A stretch of 64,000 nucleotides of DNA from Brevibacterium atlanticum (GTDB lineage Bacteria; Actinomycetota; Actinomycetes; Actinomycetales; Brevibacteriaceae): positions 620,001 to 684,000 of the forward strand of contig NZ_CP050152.1 of assembly GCF_011617245.1 (NCBI RefSeq), in the 5' to 3' direction. This document shows positions 52,689-61,794 of the stretch, in pieces. Every line of letters starts with the position of its first letter. Position 1 is the first letter of the stretch. The notes under the pieces were generated by a model that searched no databases, was not told the origin of the DNA, and worked only from the letters and a program-made list of their open reading frames with translations. The translations under genes and the position numbers were made by a program.

Positions 52689-53927
52689 CTACTCCTCGAC
52701 CTTGACCCTCCGGCGGTCCTTCTCCAGTCGCGCCTCGTGACTCGACCGCTTGGGGTTGAGGAGTTTGAGCAGCGACAGCGCAATCACTGCTCCGAGCACA
52801 GCGCAACCGGCGGGCAGCAGCATCGCGGTCTTCGCATCGGCGGCATCGATGATGTTGCCGGCGATCGCCGACCCGAACGCGACGCCGAAGCCCAATGAGG
52901 TCCCGAGCCACGCGAAGGCCTCGGTCAGGCGACGAGGCGGGGCGAGCTGTTCGATGACCGAGTTCGCTCCGATGAGGCTCGGGGCGATCGCCGAGCCGAC
53001 GATGACGAGGATGATGCCGAAGGTGACCATCGAATTCGCCAGCAGCATCAGGCACGCGCCGACGGCCAGGCAGGACACCGCGACACCGAAGCGGTGGTGC
53101 ACGGCGGCCTTCCAGCTCCGGGCCCCGTACAGAGCGCCGGACACCAGTGACCCCAGAGCCAGGCAGGACAGCAGCACGCCGGCCGTGGACTTCACACCGA
53201 GCTCGTCGGCGAAGGCGACGGCGATGACGTCGATCGCACCGAAGTTCACACCGAGGAAGATGTTGACAAAGATGATCGCGAGGATGCCCGGGTTCGAGAC
53301 CACGTGGCCCTTGGCTTCGGTCGTCCGCTCGACCGGCGGCGGTTCGGTCGCCTTCTGAACGTAGAGCAGCAGCGATCCCACACCGACGGTGATCATCGAG
53401 AGGATGATGCCCGCCGGCGGCCACACTGCGGTCGAGAGCACCGTGGCCAGCACCGGCCCGGACACGAACATCAGCTCATCGGCGACGGACTCCCACGAGA
53501 ACGCGGTCTGCAGCTTCTTCGGCGTGTCCACGATGTGTGACCAGCGCGAACGCACGAGCGATCCGACGGAGCCGACGGTGGCCCCGCCGATGCCGGCGAA
53601 GAGGAAGATCAGGCCCGGCCACCAGTCCCCGTAGACAGAGACGATGAGCAGCGTCAGTGCCGCGAGGTGGACGACGACGATGGGCGCCATGATCCGCGAC
53701 TGCCCGTGACGGTCGACGAGTCGCGCGATCCCGGGGCCGGCAAGGGCTTGGACGATCATGTACACGGCGGAGACGATGCCCGCCAGACCGTAGGACCCGG
53801 TCACGCCCTGAATGAAGAGGACGATTCCCAGCCCGAGAACTGCGATGGGCATGCGGGCCACGAGACCGGCCAAGGAGAACTTGAGAGCACCGGGAAGCGA
53901 CAGAATCTCCCGATAGTTGGTGAACAC
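52689..53927 (-). CDS. MFS transporter
   Basis: The 412-residue protein has about 12 helices. It opens with YREILSLPGALKFSLAGLVARMPIAVLGLGIVLFI, a pattern frequent in actinobacterial MFS proteins. ARLVDRHGQSRIMAPIVVVH is the loop 2-3 motif variant, and RRLTEAFAWLGTSLGFGVAFGSAIAG lies in the second half. The substrate is unknown. The C-terminus is a charged tail (KRSSHEARLEKDRRRVKVEE). It is divergent from the LCP gene. Confidence 0.88.
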   Translation of the reverse strand: MFTNYREILSLPGALKFSLAGLVARMPIAVLGLGIVLFIQGVTGSYGLAGIVSAVYMIVQALAGPGIARLVDRHGQSRIMAPIVVVHLAALTLLIVSVYGDWWPGLIFLFAGIGGATVGSVGSLVRSRWSHIVDTPKKLQTAFSWESVADELMFVSGPVLATVLSTAVWPPAGIILSMITVGVGSLLLYVQKATEPPPVERTTEAKGHVVSNPGILAIIFVNIFLGVNFGAIDVIAVAFADELGVKSTAGVLLSCLALGSLVSGALYGARSWKAAVHHRFGVAVSCLAVGACLMLLANSMVTFGIILVIVGSAIAPSLIGANSVIEQLAPPRRLTEAFAWLGTSLGFGVAFGSAIAGNIIDAADAKTAMLLPAGCAVLGAVIALSLLKLLNPKRSSHEARLEKDRRRVKVEE

Positions 53928-54248
53928 CAGGAAAGTCTACCGACCGTCCCGAACGTCGGCCAGGTGAATTCTGCGTTATTGCTGGTGAGTCCCCTCACCT
54001 CGGCGCTGGTGTCATCACTGTCAGATCACAATGCGATCGTCGGCGTACGACGGTGCCGTCGGGCCGCGATCACGGCACCTGACAAGGGCGAACACCCTCG
54101 CCGAGGTGGCTCGCCCTCCCGTGCGACCGCCTGGTCGGGCGCGGGGATGAGTCGAAAGGTGAGAACTGAGTCACCACGGTCGCTATACAATAAGCGGGAT
54201 TGCCCACTTTCCCGGCGTGATGCGCCGCCCCGAAACCCCGGAGTGCCG
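53928..54248 (+). promoter_or_regulatory. Upstream region of the LCP gene
   Basis: The 321-base divergent gap has no gene. A probable -10 element TATACAAT lies at 54184-54191. The CGCCGAGG motif occurs at 54099-54110 and, reversed, at 53996-54005. No clear ribosome site precedes the ATG at 54249. Confidence 0.5.
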
Positions 54249-55292
54249 ATGACGGACAACACCACCTTCGACGATCTCTTCGACCACCAACCCGAGGAGC
54301 AGCAGCGACCGCGGAAGAAGAAGCGCGTCTGGCGCAAGGTCCTCGTGATCCTGCTCATCATCGTCATCCTCGGCGTGCTCGGCATCGGACTCTATGTGTG
54401 GAACGTCGGTCGGTCGTTCGACGACAACGCCAACCGGCTGAGCGATGAGCAGGTCTTCGGCAAGCAGAAGAAGGGCGACGGACAGGACGGCGGCACGAAC
54501 ATCCTGCTGCTCGGCTCCGATGAGCCGATGGACAAGGTCGACGTCAACGATTCGCGCGGCCTGCGCTCGGACACGATCATGGTCATGCACCTGCCCAAGG
54601 ACGGCGGCAACGTCCAGGTCATGTCGATCCCGCGCGACAGCTACGTCGACATCGAAGGCCACGGCAAGGCGAAGATCAATGCGGCCCTGTCCTACGGCGG
54701 TCTGCCGCTGGCCGTGTCGACGGTCTCGGACTTCATCGGCACGGATCTCGATCACGTGGCGATCATCGACTTCGAGGGGTTCAAAGCCCTGACCGACAGC
54801 CTCGGCGGGGTGACCGTGAACTCCGAGCAGGCCTTCGAGAAGAACGGCTACACCTTCGCCCAGGGCGAGAACGTGCTCGACGGTGATCAGGCGCTGACCT
54901 TCGTGCGCGAGCGCAAGTCGTTCAAGGACGGCGACTTCCAGCGTGCGCGCAATCAACAGGCGTTCATCCGCGGGCTGACGAACGAGATGATCTCCGCCGA
55001 CACCCTGTCGAACCCGAAGAAGATCCAGGACATGGTGAAGAACTTCGCTCCGTACATGTACGTTGATTCGGGCCTGGACGCGAAGTACATCTCCTCGACC
55101 GCCTTCGACATGCGCGACGTCCGCCCTGGTGACATCGAGTTCTTCACCGCTCCCGTGTCGGGCGTGGGCACATCCCCGGACGGTCAGTCGATCGTCAACG
55201 TCGATGAGGGCGAGCTGAAGAAGCTCCGCGAGTCGTTCAAGAACGACACCGTCGCCGACTACGTGCAGAACGCCCCGGAGGCGCACCTGTAA
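54249..55292 (+). CDS. LytR-CpsA-Psr (LCP) family cell-wall glycopolymer ligase
   Basis: The 347-residue protein has a cytoplasmic basic N-terminus (PRKKKRVWRK) and one membrane helix (about residues 34-56, VLVILLIIVILGVLGIGLYV). The LCP domain follows: TNILLLGSDEP, SRGLRSDTIMVMHL, MSIPRDSYVDIEGHGKAKINAA, GVTVNSEQAF and VLDGDQALTFVRERK with FQRARNQQAFIRGL. The Arg and Asp residues bind the pyrophosphate of lipid-linked glycopolymers, which LCP enzymes transfer to peptidoglycan outside the membrane. The long open frame upstream of 54249 is not coding; it is antisense to the MFS gene. Confidence 0.93.
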   Translation: MTDNTTFDDLFDHQPEEQQRPRKKKRVWRKVLVILLIIVILGVLGIGLYVWNVGRSFDDNANRLSDEQVFGKQKKGDGQDGGTNILLLGSDEPMDKVDVNDSRGLRSDTIMVMHLPKDGGNVQVMSIPRDSYVDIEGHGKAKINAALSYGGLPLAVSTVSDFIGTDLDHVAIIDFEGFKALTDSLGGVTVNSEQAFEKNGYTFAQGENVLDGDQALTFVRERKSFKDGDFQRARNQQAFIRGLTNEMISADTLSNPKKIQDMVKNFAPYMYVDSGLDAKYISSTAFDMRDVRPGDIEFFTAPVSGVGTSPDGQSIVNVDEGELKKLRESFKNDTVADYVQNAPEAHL

Positions 55293-55424
55293 TACCCTCG
55301 CCGAGGTGGCCCCGCCCGGGTCGCGCAGGTGGGCAGCGTGCCGACCGGACCAGCCGGATTCGAGCGCAGGTTGCCCGCCACAGCCGTGAGCGTAGGCAGT
55401 GTGCCCGCCGGTGATCGACGTGAC

Positions 55425-55459
55425 GAACCCCGCTCCAGGAATCGCCTGGAGCGGGGTTC
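55425..55459. terminator. Terminator between convergent genes
   Basis: GAACCCCGCTCCAGG and CCTGGAGCGGGGTTC form a perfect 15-bp stem with a 5-base loop. It lies between the LCP gene and the convergent secreted-protein gene. Confidence 0.85.
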
Positions 55460-55549
55460 ATCTGGTTCGAGCGGTCGGCGGTGACTCTTCGTCAGCGCCG
55501 GGTCACCTTTTCGTGAGGGCTGCGTCAGTCCTCTTTTCGTGCGGCCACA

Positions 55550-56020
55550 TCAGTCCTCGAACTGAACCTTGTGGACTCCGTTCGGTGTGCCCCACTCGTC
55601 GTCAGGGTTGGTCACGGCTTCGTTGGCGACTCCGAGGCTCATCTTCTCGCCGGTCACGGTGTTCTCGTAGTCGACGTAGACCGTTCCCGCTGCACCTTCG
55701 GCGCCGACGCGGTCCCAGTGGGTGCCGTTGGCATCGCCATGCTCAGCGAGCTCCTCAGCGACCTGGGACGAGGCGAAGGCTTCGACCCGGTCCGTGTTGC
55801 CCTGCCCCCATGCGCGAACGAGTTCATCGGCATACTTGACCGTGTCTGTCGGGTAGTACACGGACTGTGTGCCGACGCCTGAGTCCGATGCCTCGCTCGA
55901 AGCGCCGGCAGTGGATGCGTCGGCGGCCAGAGCCGGTCCGCCGGCGAGCCCGAGGCCGGCGAGTCCGGCGACGGTGGCGATTCCCAGGGCTGCTGCACGA
56001 TTGCGGATGGTGGACTTCAT
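55550..56020 (-). CDS. Secreted protein of unknown function
   Basis: The 156-residue protein has a clear signal peptide (AAALGIATVAGLAGLGLAGGPALA). A Ser/Ala-rich linker follows, then a domain of about 100 residues (ADELVRAWGQGNTDRVEAFAS, WDRVGAEGAAGTVYVDYENTVTGE). The fold may be of a small cystatin/NTF2-like type, but I do not recognise the family. It is monocistronic, convergent with the LCP gene. Confidence 0.75.
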   Translation of the reverse strand: MKSTIRNRAAALGIATVAGLAGLGLAGGPALAADASTAGASSEASDSGVGTQSVYYPTDTVKYADELVRAWGQGNTDRVEAFASSQVAEELAEHGDANGTHWDRVGAEGAAGTVYVDYENTVTGEKMSLGVANEAVTNPDDEWGTPNGVHKVQFED

Positions 56021-56645
56021 TGTGTCGATCCCTTCTTCTCATGTGCTGCCACCGAGGTGCGTTGTGGCTCGGTGGCATGTCGTTGACGGAGATCAGTATT
56101 CCGACCGAATCTGGGGGTGCGGCAACGATCGCTGGGAACGAACTCAGAGCGAGTCACAGCATGAAGACAGCAATATTGCGGTTCCACGACAGCGGTGAAA
56201 CACAACCGCAACCATTGCGGGTGGAGGTGCGGGAACATGTCCGTCGCCGAGGGGGACGGCGGCGCATCCGGGCGGCGCGTCGCCGGAGGTTCGGGCCTCC
56301 ACATCGGAGTCCAATACGACAATTCCGATCAATCAGCGATACGTGATCGTGACAGCTTTCGTCCTCGACGATGACTCTCTCGCCGAGGCGGCCCCAGGTT
56401 CGTCCTTGTCGGCGCCGTGTCGTCGTCGCTCACTTATCGGTTCGGTCGAAAAACGCGTCGTGCACGACGCGTTTTTCGACCGAACCGATAAGTGAGCAGA
56501 AGGTGGCTGAGAGTGAGCAGGAGGTGCGCACGCGAGGCGTGAGCAGGAGTCGCGTTCAAGTGGCGTGACCGGGAGGCGTGCGCAGGCGCGACCTCGTCAG
56601 TGCCTGACACCCCCTACTTGAGAACCCCTTACTTCAGAACTCCGT
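56021..56645. other. Gene-free gap holding a 70-bp palindrome
   Basis: The 625-base stretch between the secreted protein start and the pgm stop has no convincing coding frame. It contains the 70-bp palindrome at 56428 and a CGCCGAGG motif at 56381. Confidence 0.6.
56428..56497. terminator. 70-bp perfect palindrome downstream of pgm
   Basis: The arms are 35 bases, centred at 56462/56463; the inner part is CGTCGTGCACGACG with A5 and T5 runs inside the stem. It differs in sequence from the four-copy family. It lies 149 bases past the pgm stop on the - strand and could terminate pgm. Confidence 0.65.
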
Positions 56646-58286
56646 CTACTTCAGAACCCCGTCGACCAGGGTCCGGGCGTCGTGCTGAACTGCCCGCAGG
56701 TGGTCCTCGTCGCGCAGGGATTCGGCGTAGATCTTGTACACGTCCTCCGTGCCCGAGGGGCGCACGGCGAACCAGGCGTTGTCCGTGGTGACCTTGAGAC
56801 CGCCGATGGGGGCGTTGTTGCCCGGCGCCGAGGTGAGCACCGAGGTGACTGCTTCCCCGCCGACGGTCTTCGCGCTCACCTGGGCGGCTTCGAGGGCGCC
56901 GAGCCGGGCCTTCTGCTCGCGGGTGGCGGGGGCGTCCTGACGGGCGTAGGCGCTGGTGCCGTGGTTGGCAGCCAGGCCGTCGTAGCGCTGCGAGGGAGTC
57001 TGCCCTGTCTTCGCCGTCATTTCGGCCGCGAGCAGGGCAAGGATGATGCCGTCCTTGTCCGTCGACCATACGCGTCCGTCGCGGCGCAGGAACGATGCGC
57101 CCGCCGATTCCTCGCCGCCGAAGGCCAGCGTCGAGTCGAGGAGGCCGGGCACGAACCATTTGAATCCGACGGGCACTTCGAACAGCGTCCTGTCATGGGC
57201 TGAGACGATGCGGTCGACGATCGATGAGGTGACCAATGTCTTGCCGATTCCGACGCCTGAGGGCCAGTCGGTCCGGGTCTCGAGCAGATAGTCGATGGCG
57301 GCGGCCAGATAGTGGTTGGGGTTCATCAGACCCGCGTCGGGGGTGACTATGCCGTGGCGGTCGGCGTCGGCGTCGTTGCCCGTGGCAATGTCGTAGTCCC
57401 CGCGGGAGTTGATGAGTCCGGCCATCGCGAACGGCGACGAGCAGTCCATGCGGATGTTCTCATCCCAGTCCAGGGTCATGAATGACCAGGTGGGGTCGAC
57501 ATCGGGGTGGACGACATCGAGGTTGAGGTCGTAATCCTCGGCGATCGCCGCCCAATAGTCGACGCTGGCTCCGCCGAGCGGATCCGCGCCGATCTTCAGC
57601 CCGGACGAGCGGATGATGTCGAGATCGATGATGGACCCGAGGTCGTCGACGTAGTTCGAGACGTAGTCGAAGTTCTCGGTGTTCCCCAGGTGGAAGGCTC
57701 GCTGGAACGCGGTGCGCGGAATCTTCTCCCACCCGTTGGCGAGGTAGGCGTTCGCGCGTTCGGCGATCCATGTCGTGGTCTCGGTGCCGGCCGGTCCGCC
57801 GTGCGGCGGGTTGTACTTGATGCCGCCGTCGGCAGGCGGGTTGTGGCTGGGGGTGACGATGATTCCGTCGGCCTGCGCGTCGTCTCGCGACTTCCCGGCG
57901 TTGAAGCCGAGGATCGCATGGGAGACGGCGGGGGTCGGGGTGAAGCCATCGCGTTCGTCGATGAGGGCGGGCACCTCGGCGGCGGCGAGCACCTCGAGAA
58001 CGGTGAGGAACGCGGGCTCGCTCAGAGCGTGGGTGTCGCGGCCGAGGAAGATCGGCCCGTGGATGCCTTTGTCGCGGCGGAAGTCGACGATCGCGGCGGT
58101 GATCGCGGCGATGTGAGCCTCGTTGAATGACCGATTGAAGCTCGAACCGCGGTGGCCCGAGGTCCCGAAGCTCACCGCCTGCGACGGCACTGTGGGGTCG
58201 GGAACCAGATCATGGTACGAGTCGAGGAGGGCGGGGATGTCCACGAGATCCCGATCCTGGGCCAACTGGCCGGCGCGAGTAGTCAT
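56646..58286 (-). CDS. pgm: Phosphoglucomutase (alpha-D-glucose phosphate-specific)
   Basis: The 546-residue enzyme, exactly the length of E. coli Pgm, interconverts glucose 1- and 6-phosphate. Motifs: FGTSGHRGSSFNRSFNEAHI, phosphoserine loop GIIVTPSHNPPADGGIKYNPP, metal loop GNDADADRHGIV, sugar loop FGGEESAGASF, and phosphate loop AVRPSGTEDVYKIYAESL. I took the ATG at 58284-58286 (MTTRAG) since AAGG lies eight bases upstream; the frame is open to 58313. Supplies glucose 1-phosphate for glycogen, trehalose and cell-wall sugars. Confidence 0.95.
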   Translation of the reverse strand: MTTRAGQLAQDRDLVDIPALLDSYHDLVPDPTVPSQAVSFGTSGHRGSSFNRSFNEAHIAAITAAIVDFRRDKGIHGPIFLGRDTHALSEPAFLTVLEVLAAAEVPALIDERDGFTPTPAVSHAILGFNAGKSRDDAQADGIIVTPSHNPPADGGIKYNPPHGGPAGTETTTWIAERANAYLANGWEKIPRTAFQRAFHLGNTENFDYVSNYVDDLGSIIDLDIIRSSGLKIGADPLGGASVDYWAAIAEDYDLNLDVVHPDVDPTWSFMTLDWDENIRMDCSSPFAMAGLINSRGDYDIATGNDADADRHGIVTPDAGLMNPNHYLAAAIDYLLETRTDWPSGVGIGKTLVTSSIVDRIVSAHDRTLFEVPVGFKWFVPGLLDSTLAFGGEESAGASFLRRDGRVWSTDKDGIILALLAAEMTAKTGQTPSQRYDGLAANHGTSAYARQDAPATREQKARLGALEAAQVSAKTVGGEAVTSVLTSAPGNNAPIGGLKVTTDNAWFAVRPSGTEDVYKIYAESLRDEDHLRAVQHDARTLVDGVLK

Positions 58287-58419
58287 TCTTCTACCTTGCC
58301 AAACCTCGGCCACCTCTCACAGTCCAGTCCACGGAGTTCTTGCATCGTGGACTCTGGGCATGTCAGAACGAGATATCGAGACGCGTCGGCCCGGGCGCTG
58401 ACTCGGCCTGGGCACTGAC

Positions 58420-58731
58420 TCAGTCCGGCGGCTCCGAACCGTCGTCGTCCTTCGTGTCCCCGCCGCGCAGGTCGCGATCTCCGTCGCCGGAGGATGAGCC
58501 TTCGTTGCCGGCTGTCGAGCCTTCGGCTGCGGCTTTGGCATCCGCAGGATCTCGTTCGACCGGAACGTCATGCTCCTCGGCGATGTGCTGGAGTCGTTGC
58601 GCGGGCGTCTGGGAACTGCCTTCTGCGTCAGTCTCGGCGCTGACGCCGACGGCAGAGCTGTCGATCTGCTGCTCGTCGTCGGTGTCCTGTGCTGGTGAGT
58701 TCTCCGGCAGGTTCTTCTTCTCGTCGCTCAT
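58420..58731 (-). CDS. Small acidic, probably disordered protein
   Basis: The 103-residue protein (MSDEKKNLPENSPAQDTDDE) is rich in Asp, Glu, Ser and Gly. One short likely helix (AQRLQHIAEEHDVPVERDP) is the only ordered-looking part. AAAGGAG precedes the ATG. Not recognised. It resembles in style the acidic protein at 62838, but no clear alignment is visible. Confidence 0.65.
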   Translation of the reverse strand: MSDEKKNLPENSPAQDTDDEQQIDSSAVGVSAETDAEGSSQTPAQRLQHIAEEHDVPVERDPADAKAAAEGSTAGNEGSSSGDGDRDLRGGDTKDDDGSEPPD

Positions 58732-58904
58732 GGACTTCTGCTCCTTTCGGAGGTGAACACTCTCACCGCGTTCGACGGTGGGCACGGATCCGCGAAAGCG
58801 ATATCGCGATCCGCAGACTCGACGCTAGACCCAACCGGGCACGGGGAGCAAGGGGGCATGAAGGACAAACCTGTGCAATCGGACGGGCCGGGCAGAATGA
58901 TCAG

Positions 58905-58958
58905 CCAACCGGAAAAGCCGGGGCAACCGGAAAAGTCTGGGCAACCGGAAAAGCCCTG
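58905..58958. repeat. Three tandem 18-bp repeats upstream of glutaminase
   Basis: The unit GCAACCGGAAAAGYCYGG occurs three times in a row (58905, 58923, 58941), 102 bases before the glsA start. It lies in the 328-base gap between the divergent acidic-protein and glutaminase genes; no gene is otherwise seen there. Possible regulator array or simple slippage. Confidence 0.75.
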
Positions 58959-59059
58959 TTCAAGTGGAAAACGCTGGGATAGAGTGAAATCACTCTGCGG
59001 ACAGGCGCCGAGAGGCCTGCCCCACACCAACCCGCACTGATGTGGTGAGGAGTCCAGGT

Positions 59060-60076
59060 ATGGTCGGGGCCGAGACGGAATCGATCAGACAGCGTGCATT
59101 CACCGGCGGCCTGCCCACCGACGCATTCATCGATGCGACCTTGGCCGATATCCACCAGCGCTACCGCGGACTCGACGACGGAGAGGTCGCCGACTACATT
59201 CCGATCCTCGCCGAGGCTGACCCGAGTCGGTTCGGTCTCAGCCTCATCGAATCGGCCGGGGCCGTGCATGAGATCGGCGATGCCGACCTCGAGTTCTCCA
59301 TCCAGTCGATCTCGAAGGCCTTCGTCTTCGCCCTCGTCTGCGGGTCCCGCAGCACCGAGCTCGTCCACGAACGCGTGGGTGTGAACAACACGGGACTCCC
59401 GTTCAACTCGGTGATGGCCATCGAACTCAACGACGGCAAACCGCTGAACTCGATGGTCAACGCCGGCGCCATCGCCACGACCGCACTCATGCCCGGGGCC
59501 ACCTCGGCGGAGAGATGGGAGAATATCCGTTCCGGTCTCTCTCGGTTCGCCGGCCGGCAGCTGCGCCTCGACGGTCGGGTCTACCAGTCGGAGATGGAAG
59601 CGAACCAGCGCAATAAAGCTCTGGCCAGGCTGCTCGAGAGCTACGGTCGCATCATCACCGACCCGCTCGACACCGTCGACATCTACACCCGGCAGTGTTC
59701 GCTGCTGGTGACCGCCCACGACCTCGCGGTGATGGGCGCGACGTTGGCCGACGGCGGAATCAACCCGCTGACCGGCTCTCGCGTCGTCTCCGCCGAGGTC
59801 GCCCGCGACACGTTGGCCCTCCTCGCCTCGTGCGGGATGTACGAGAACAGCGGGGAGTGGCTCTTCGAAATCGGTCTGCCTGCGAAATCCGGGGTCTCCG
59901 GCGGCATCGTCGCCATCGCCCCGGGCAAGGGTGCATTGGGCACCTATTCGCCGAGGTCGGACTCCGCCGGCAACAGTGTGCGCGGTCAGCGCGCCTGCTT
60001 CCACATCTCCCGTGCGCTGGGGATGAACCTCTTCGCCTCGGATGCTGTCACGCAACGCCCACGGAAAGGACGATGA
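59060..60076 (+). CDS. glsA: Glutaminase (serine-dependent, GlsA type)
   Basis: The 338-residue beta-lactamase-fold enzyme hydrolyses glutamine to glutamate and ammonia. The S-x-x-K nucleophile is in FSIQSISKAFVFAL, followed by GLPFNSVMAIELNDGKPLNSMVNAGAIA. Later motifs are ESYGRIITDPLDTVDIYTRQCSLLVTAHDLAVMGATLADGG-type segments and GLPAKSGVSGGIVAIAPGK. ATG 59060 has TGAGGAG seven bases upstream; GTGs at 59042 and 59045 are less likely. The stop overlaps the MFS start by four bases. Confidence 0.93.
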   Translation: MVGAETESIRQRAFTGGLPTDAFIDATLADIHQRYRGLDDGEVADYIPILAEADPSRFGLSLIESAGAVHEIGDADLEFSIQSISKAFVFALVCGSRSTELVHERVGVNNTGLPFNSVMAIELNDGKPLNSMVNAGAIATTALMPGATSAERWENIRSGLSRFAGRQLRLDGRVYQSEMEANQRNKALARLLESYGRIITDPLDTVDIYTRQCSLLVTAHDLAVMGATLADGGINPLTGSRVVSAEVARDTLALLASCGMYENSGEWLFEIGLPAKSGVSGGIVAIAPGKGALGTYSPRSDSAGNSVRGQRACFHISRALGMNLFASDAVTQRPRKGR

Positions 60077-61695
60077 TGACCACCGAGTCCGCAGTGCACG
60101 AGACGGAGGAGCGGCGGTCCTGGGCCCCGATGGTCGGGCTCTTCCTCGCCCAGGTCCTCATGTCCTTCAACGTCGCGGCGCTGCCGATCTCCTTAGGCGG
60201 AATGGTCGAGGACTTCGGTGTTCCGCCCACGGTCGCCTCGTCGACGATCGTCGTCTACGGTCTCGCCGTCGCTGCACTCGTGATGACCGGCGCGAAGCTG
60301 GGACAGCGCGTCGGATGGGTGCTCATCTTCCGGGTGGTGCTCGTCGTCTTCGCGGCCTCCTCGCTGCTGATGATCTTCTCGCACACCGTCACCTGGGTCA
60401 TCGCCGGGCAGCTGCTCGCCGGCGCTGCGGCTGCGATCATCGTCCCGGCGCTGGTCGCGCTCATCGCGGAGAACTACCGCGGTGCCCAACAGGCGGCTGC
60501 CGTCGGGTCGTTGGGCTCGGCGCGGGCGTTCTCGGGGATGAGCGCGTTCCTCATCGGCGGCACGCTGGGTACCTTCGTGGGGTGGCGGCCGATCTTCTTC
60601 ATCACGCTGGGCCTTGCCGTCGTCGTCTTCGCCCTGACCTTCACACTCAAGTCCGATCGGGGTGATGCCTCGATCCGGATCGACTTCGTCGCCTCGGCTC
60701 TCATCGGTGCGGCCGTCGTGCTGCTGACGATGGGGTTCAACAACCTCAATGGGTGGGGCATCATCCGCGCCGAGGAGGCGGCGCTGTTCGCGATCGCCGG
60801 GCTGTCCCCGGCGCCGGTGTTCATCGTCGTCGGCATCGTGCTCGGACAGCTGTTCTTCATGTGGACGAAGAAACGGAAGGCAGCTGGGAAGGTCCCGCTC
60901 GTCGACATCAGCGTGCTCGGGCGGCCCAGTGAACGTGCGGCCGTCTACGCCATGTTCGTCATCGTCGCGATGGAAGCCGCCGTGAACTTCACGGTCCCGA
61001 CCTATATTCAGGTCGTACAGGGGCGCACGCCCTTCGACACTTCGCTGGCGATGCTGCCGTTCAACCTCACGGTCTTCGTCACCGCCACGCTCATCGTCCG
61101 CTTCTACAAGCGCTACGCCCCACGCACCATTGCGCTGTTCTCGTTCGGGCTGACGACCGCCGCACTGGTGTGGTTGGCGTTCGTCGTGACGAACAACTGG
61201 GAGACGCTGCCGACCATCCTCGGACTCATCGTCTTCGGCATCGGCCAGGGTGCCTTGGTGACTTTGGTCTTCAACGTCCTGGTCACGGCCGCTCCGAAGC
61301 ACCTGGCCGGTGACGTCGGGTCGATCCGCGGAACGGCGCAGAATCTCGCTTCGGCCGTCGGTACCGCGGTGATGGGGGCCCTGCTGGTCACGGTGCTGTC
61401 GACCGGGCTGGCATCGGCCGCCGATGATCATCCCGATCTCCCGCCGGAGCTCGTCGCCCAGGTCGACCTCGACAATGCCAACTTCGTCAGCAACGACGAA
61501 CTGCGGGAGCTCCTCTCTGGCACGACAGCAACCCCGGAGCAGATCGAGCACGCAGTGGACCTGAACTCGCAGCAGCGTCTGCGCACTCTCAAGCTCGGAT
61601 TCCTCATCCTCGCCGGGATCAGCCTGGCGGCAGCACTGCCGGCCTCACGCCTGCCGAAGTATCGGCCGGACGAGATTCCGGATCCGGCGAGATGA
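60073..61695 (+). CDS. MFS transporter coupled to glutaminase
   Basis: The 540-residue MFS protein has about 14 helices, of the DHA2-like type (APMVGLFLAQVLMSFNVAALPISLGG; helix 5 region SARAFSGMSAFLIGGTLGTFVGW). A roughly 60-residue extracellular or cytoplasmic loop lies before the last helix. The start ATGA overlaps the glsA stop with AAAGGA upstream, so it is co-translated with glutaminase. The pairing suggests glutamine/glutamate handling or acid resistance, but the family is mostly drug export. The open frame upstream to 59695 is antisense-type shadow. Confidence 0.88.
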   Translation: MMTTESAVHETEERRSWAPMVGLFLAQVLMSFNVAALPISLGGMVEDFGVPPTVASSTIVVYGLAVAALVMTGAKLGQRVGWVLIFRVVLVVFAASSLLMIFSHTVTWVIAGQLLAGAAAAIIVPALVALIAENYRGAQQAAAVGSLGSARAFSGMSAFLIGGTLGTFVGWRPIFFITLGLAVVVFALTFTLKSDRGDASIRIDFVASALIGAAVVLLTMGFNNLNGWGIIRAEEAALFAIAGLSPAPVFIVVGIVLGQLFFMWTKKRKAAGKVPLVDISVLGRPSERAAVYAMFVIVAMEAAVNFTVPTYIQVVQGRTPFDTSLAMLPFNLTVFVTATLIVRFYKRYAPRTIALFSFGLTTAALVWLAFVVTNNWETLPTILGLIVFGIGQGALVTLVFNVLVTAAPKHLAGDVGSIRGTAQNLASAVGTAVMGALLVTVLSTGLASAADDHPDLPPELVAQVDLDNANFVSNDELRELLSGTTATPEQIEHAVDLNSQQRLRTLKLGFLILAGISLAAALPASRLPKYRPDEIPDPAR

Positions 61696-61794
61696 GATCT
61701 CCGATCGGGCGAGACAGACAGGGAGGTGGTCAGGGACTTCGTCCACAGACGTTTTCGATGTTTACATCGTAAGCTAAGCTAGGGCATGTCTCCT

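Noticed and set aside
53667..54248. N-terminal extension of the LCP protein by about 190 residues
   Set aside because: The extension is antisense to the MFS gene start and lacks LCP features; the ATG at 54249 gives a normal LCP layout.
59695..60072. Long N-terminal extension of the MFS protein through glutaminase
   Set aside because: It is an out-of-frame read of glsA; the ATGA overlap at 60073 is the natural start.
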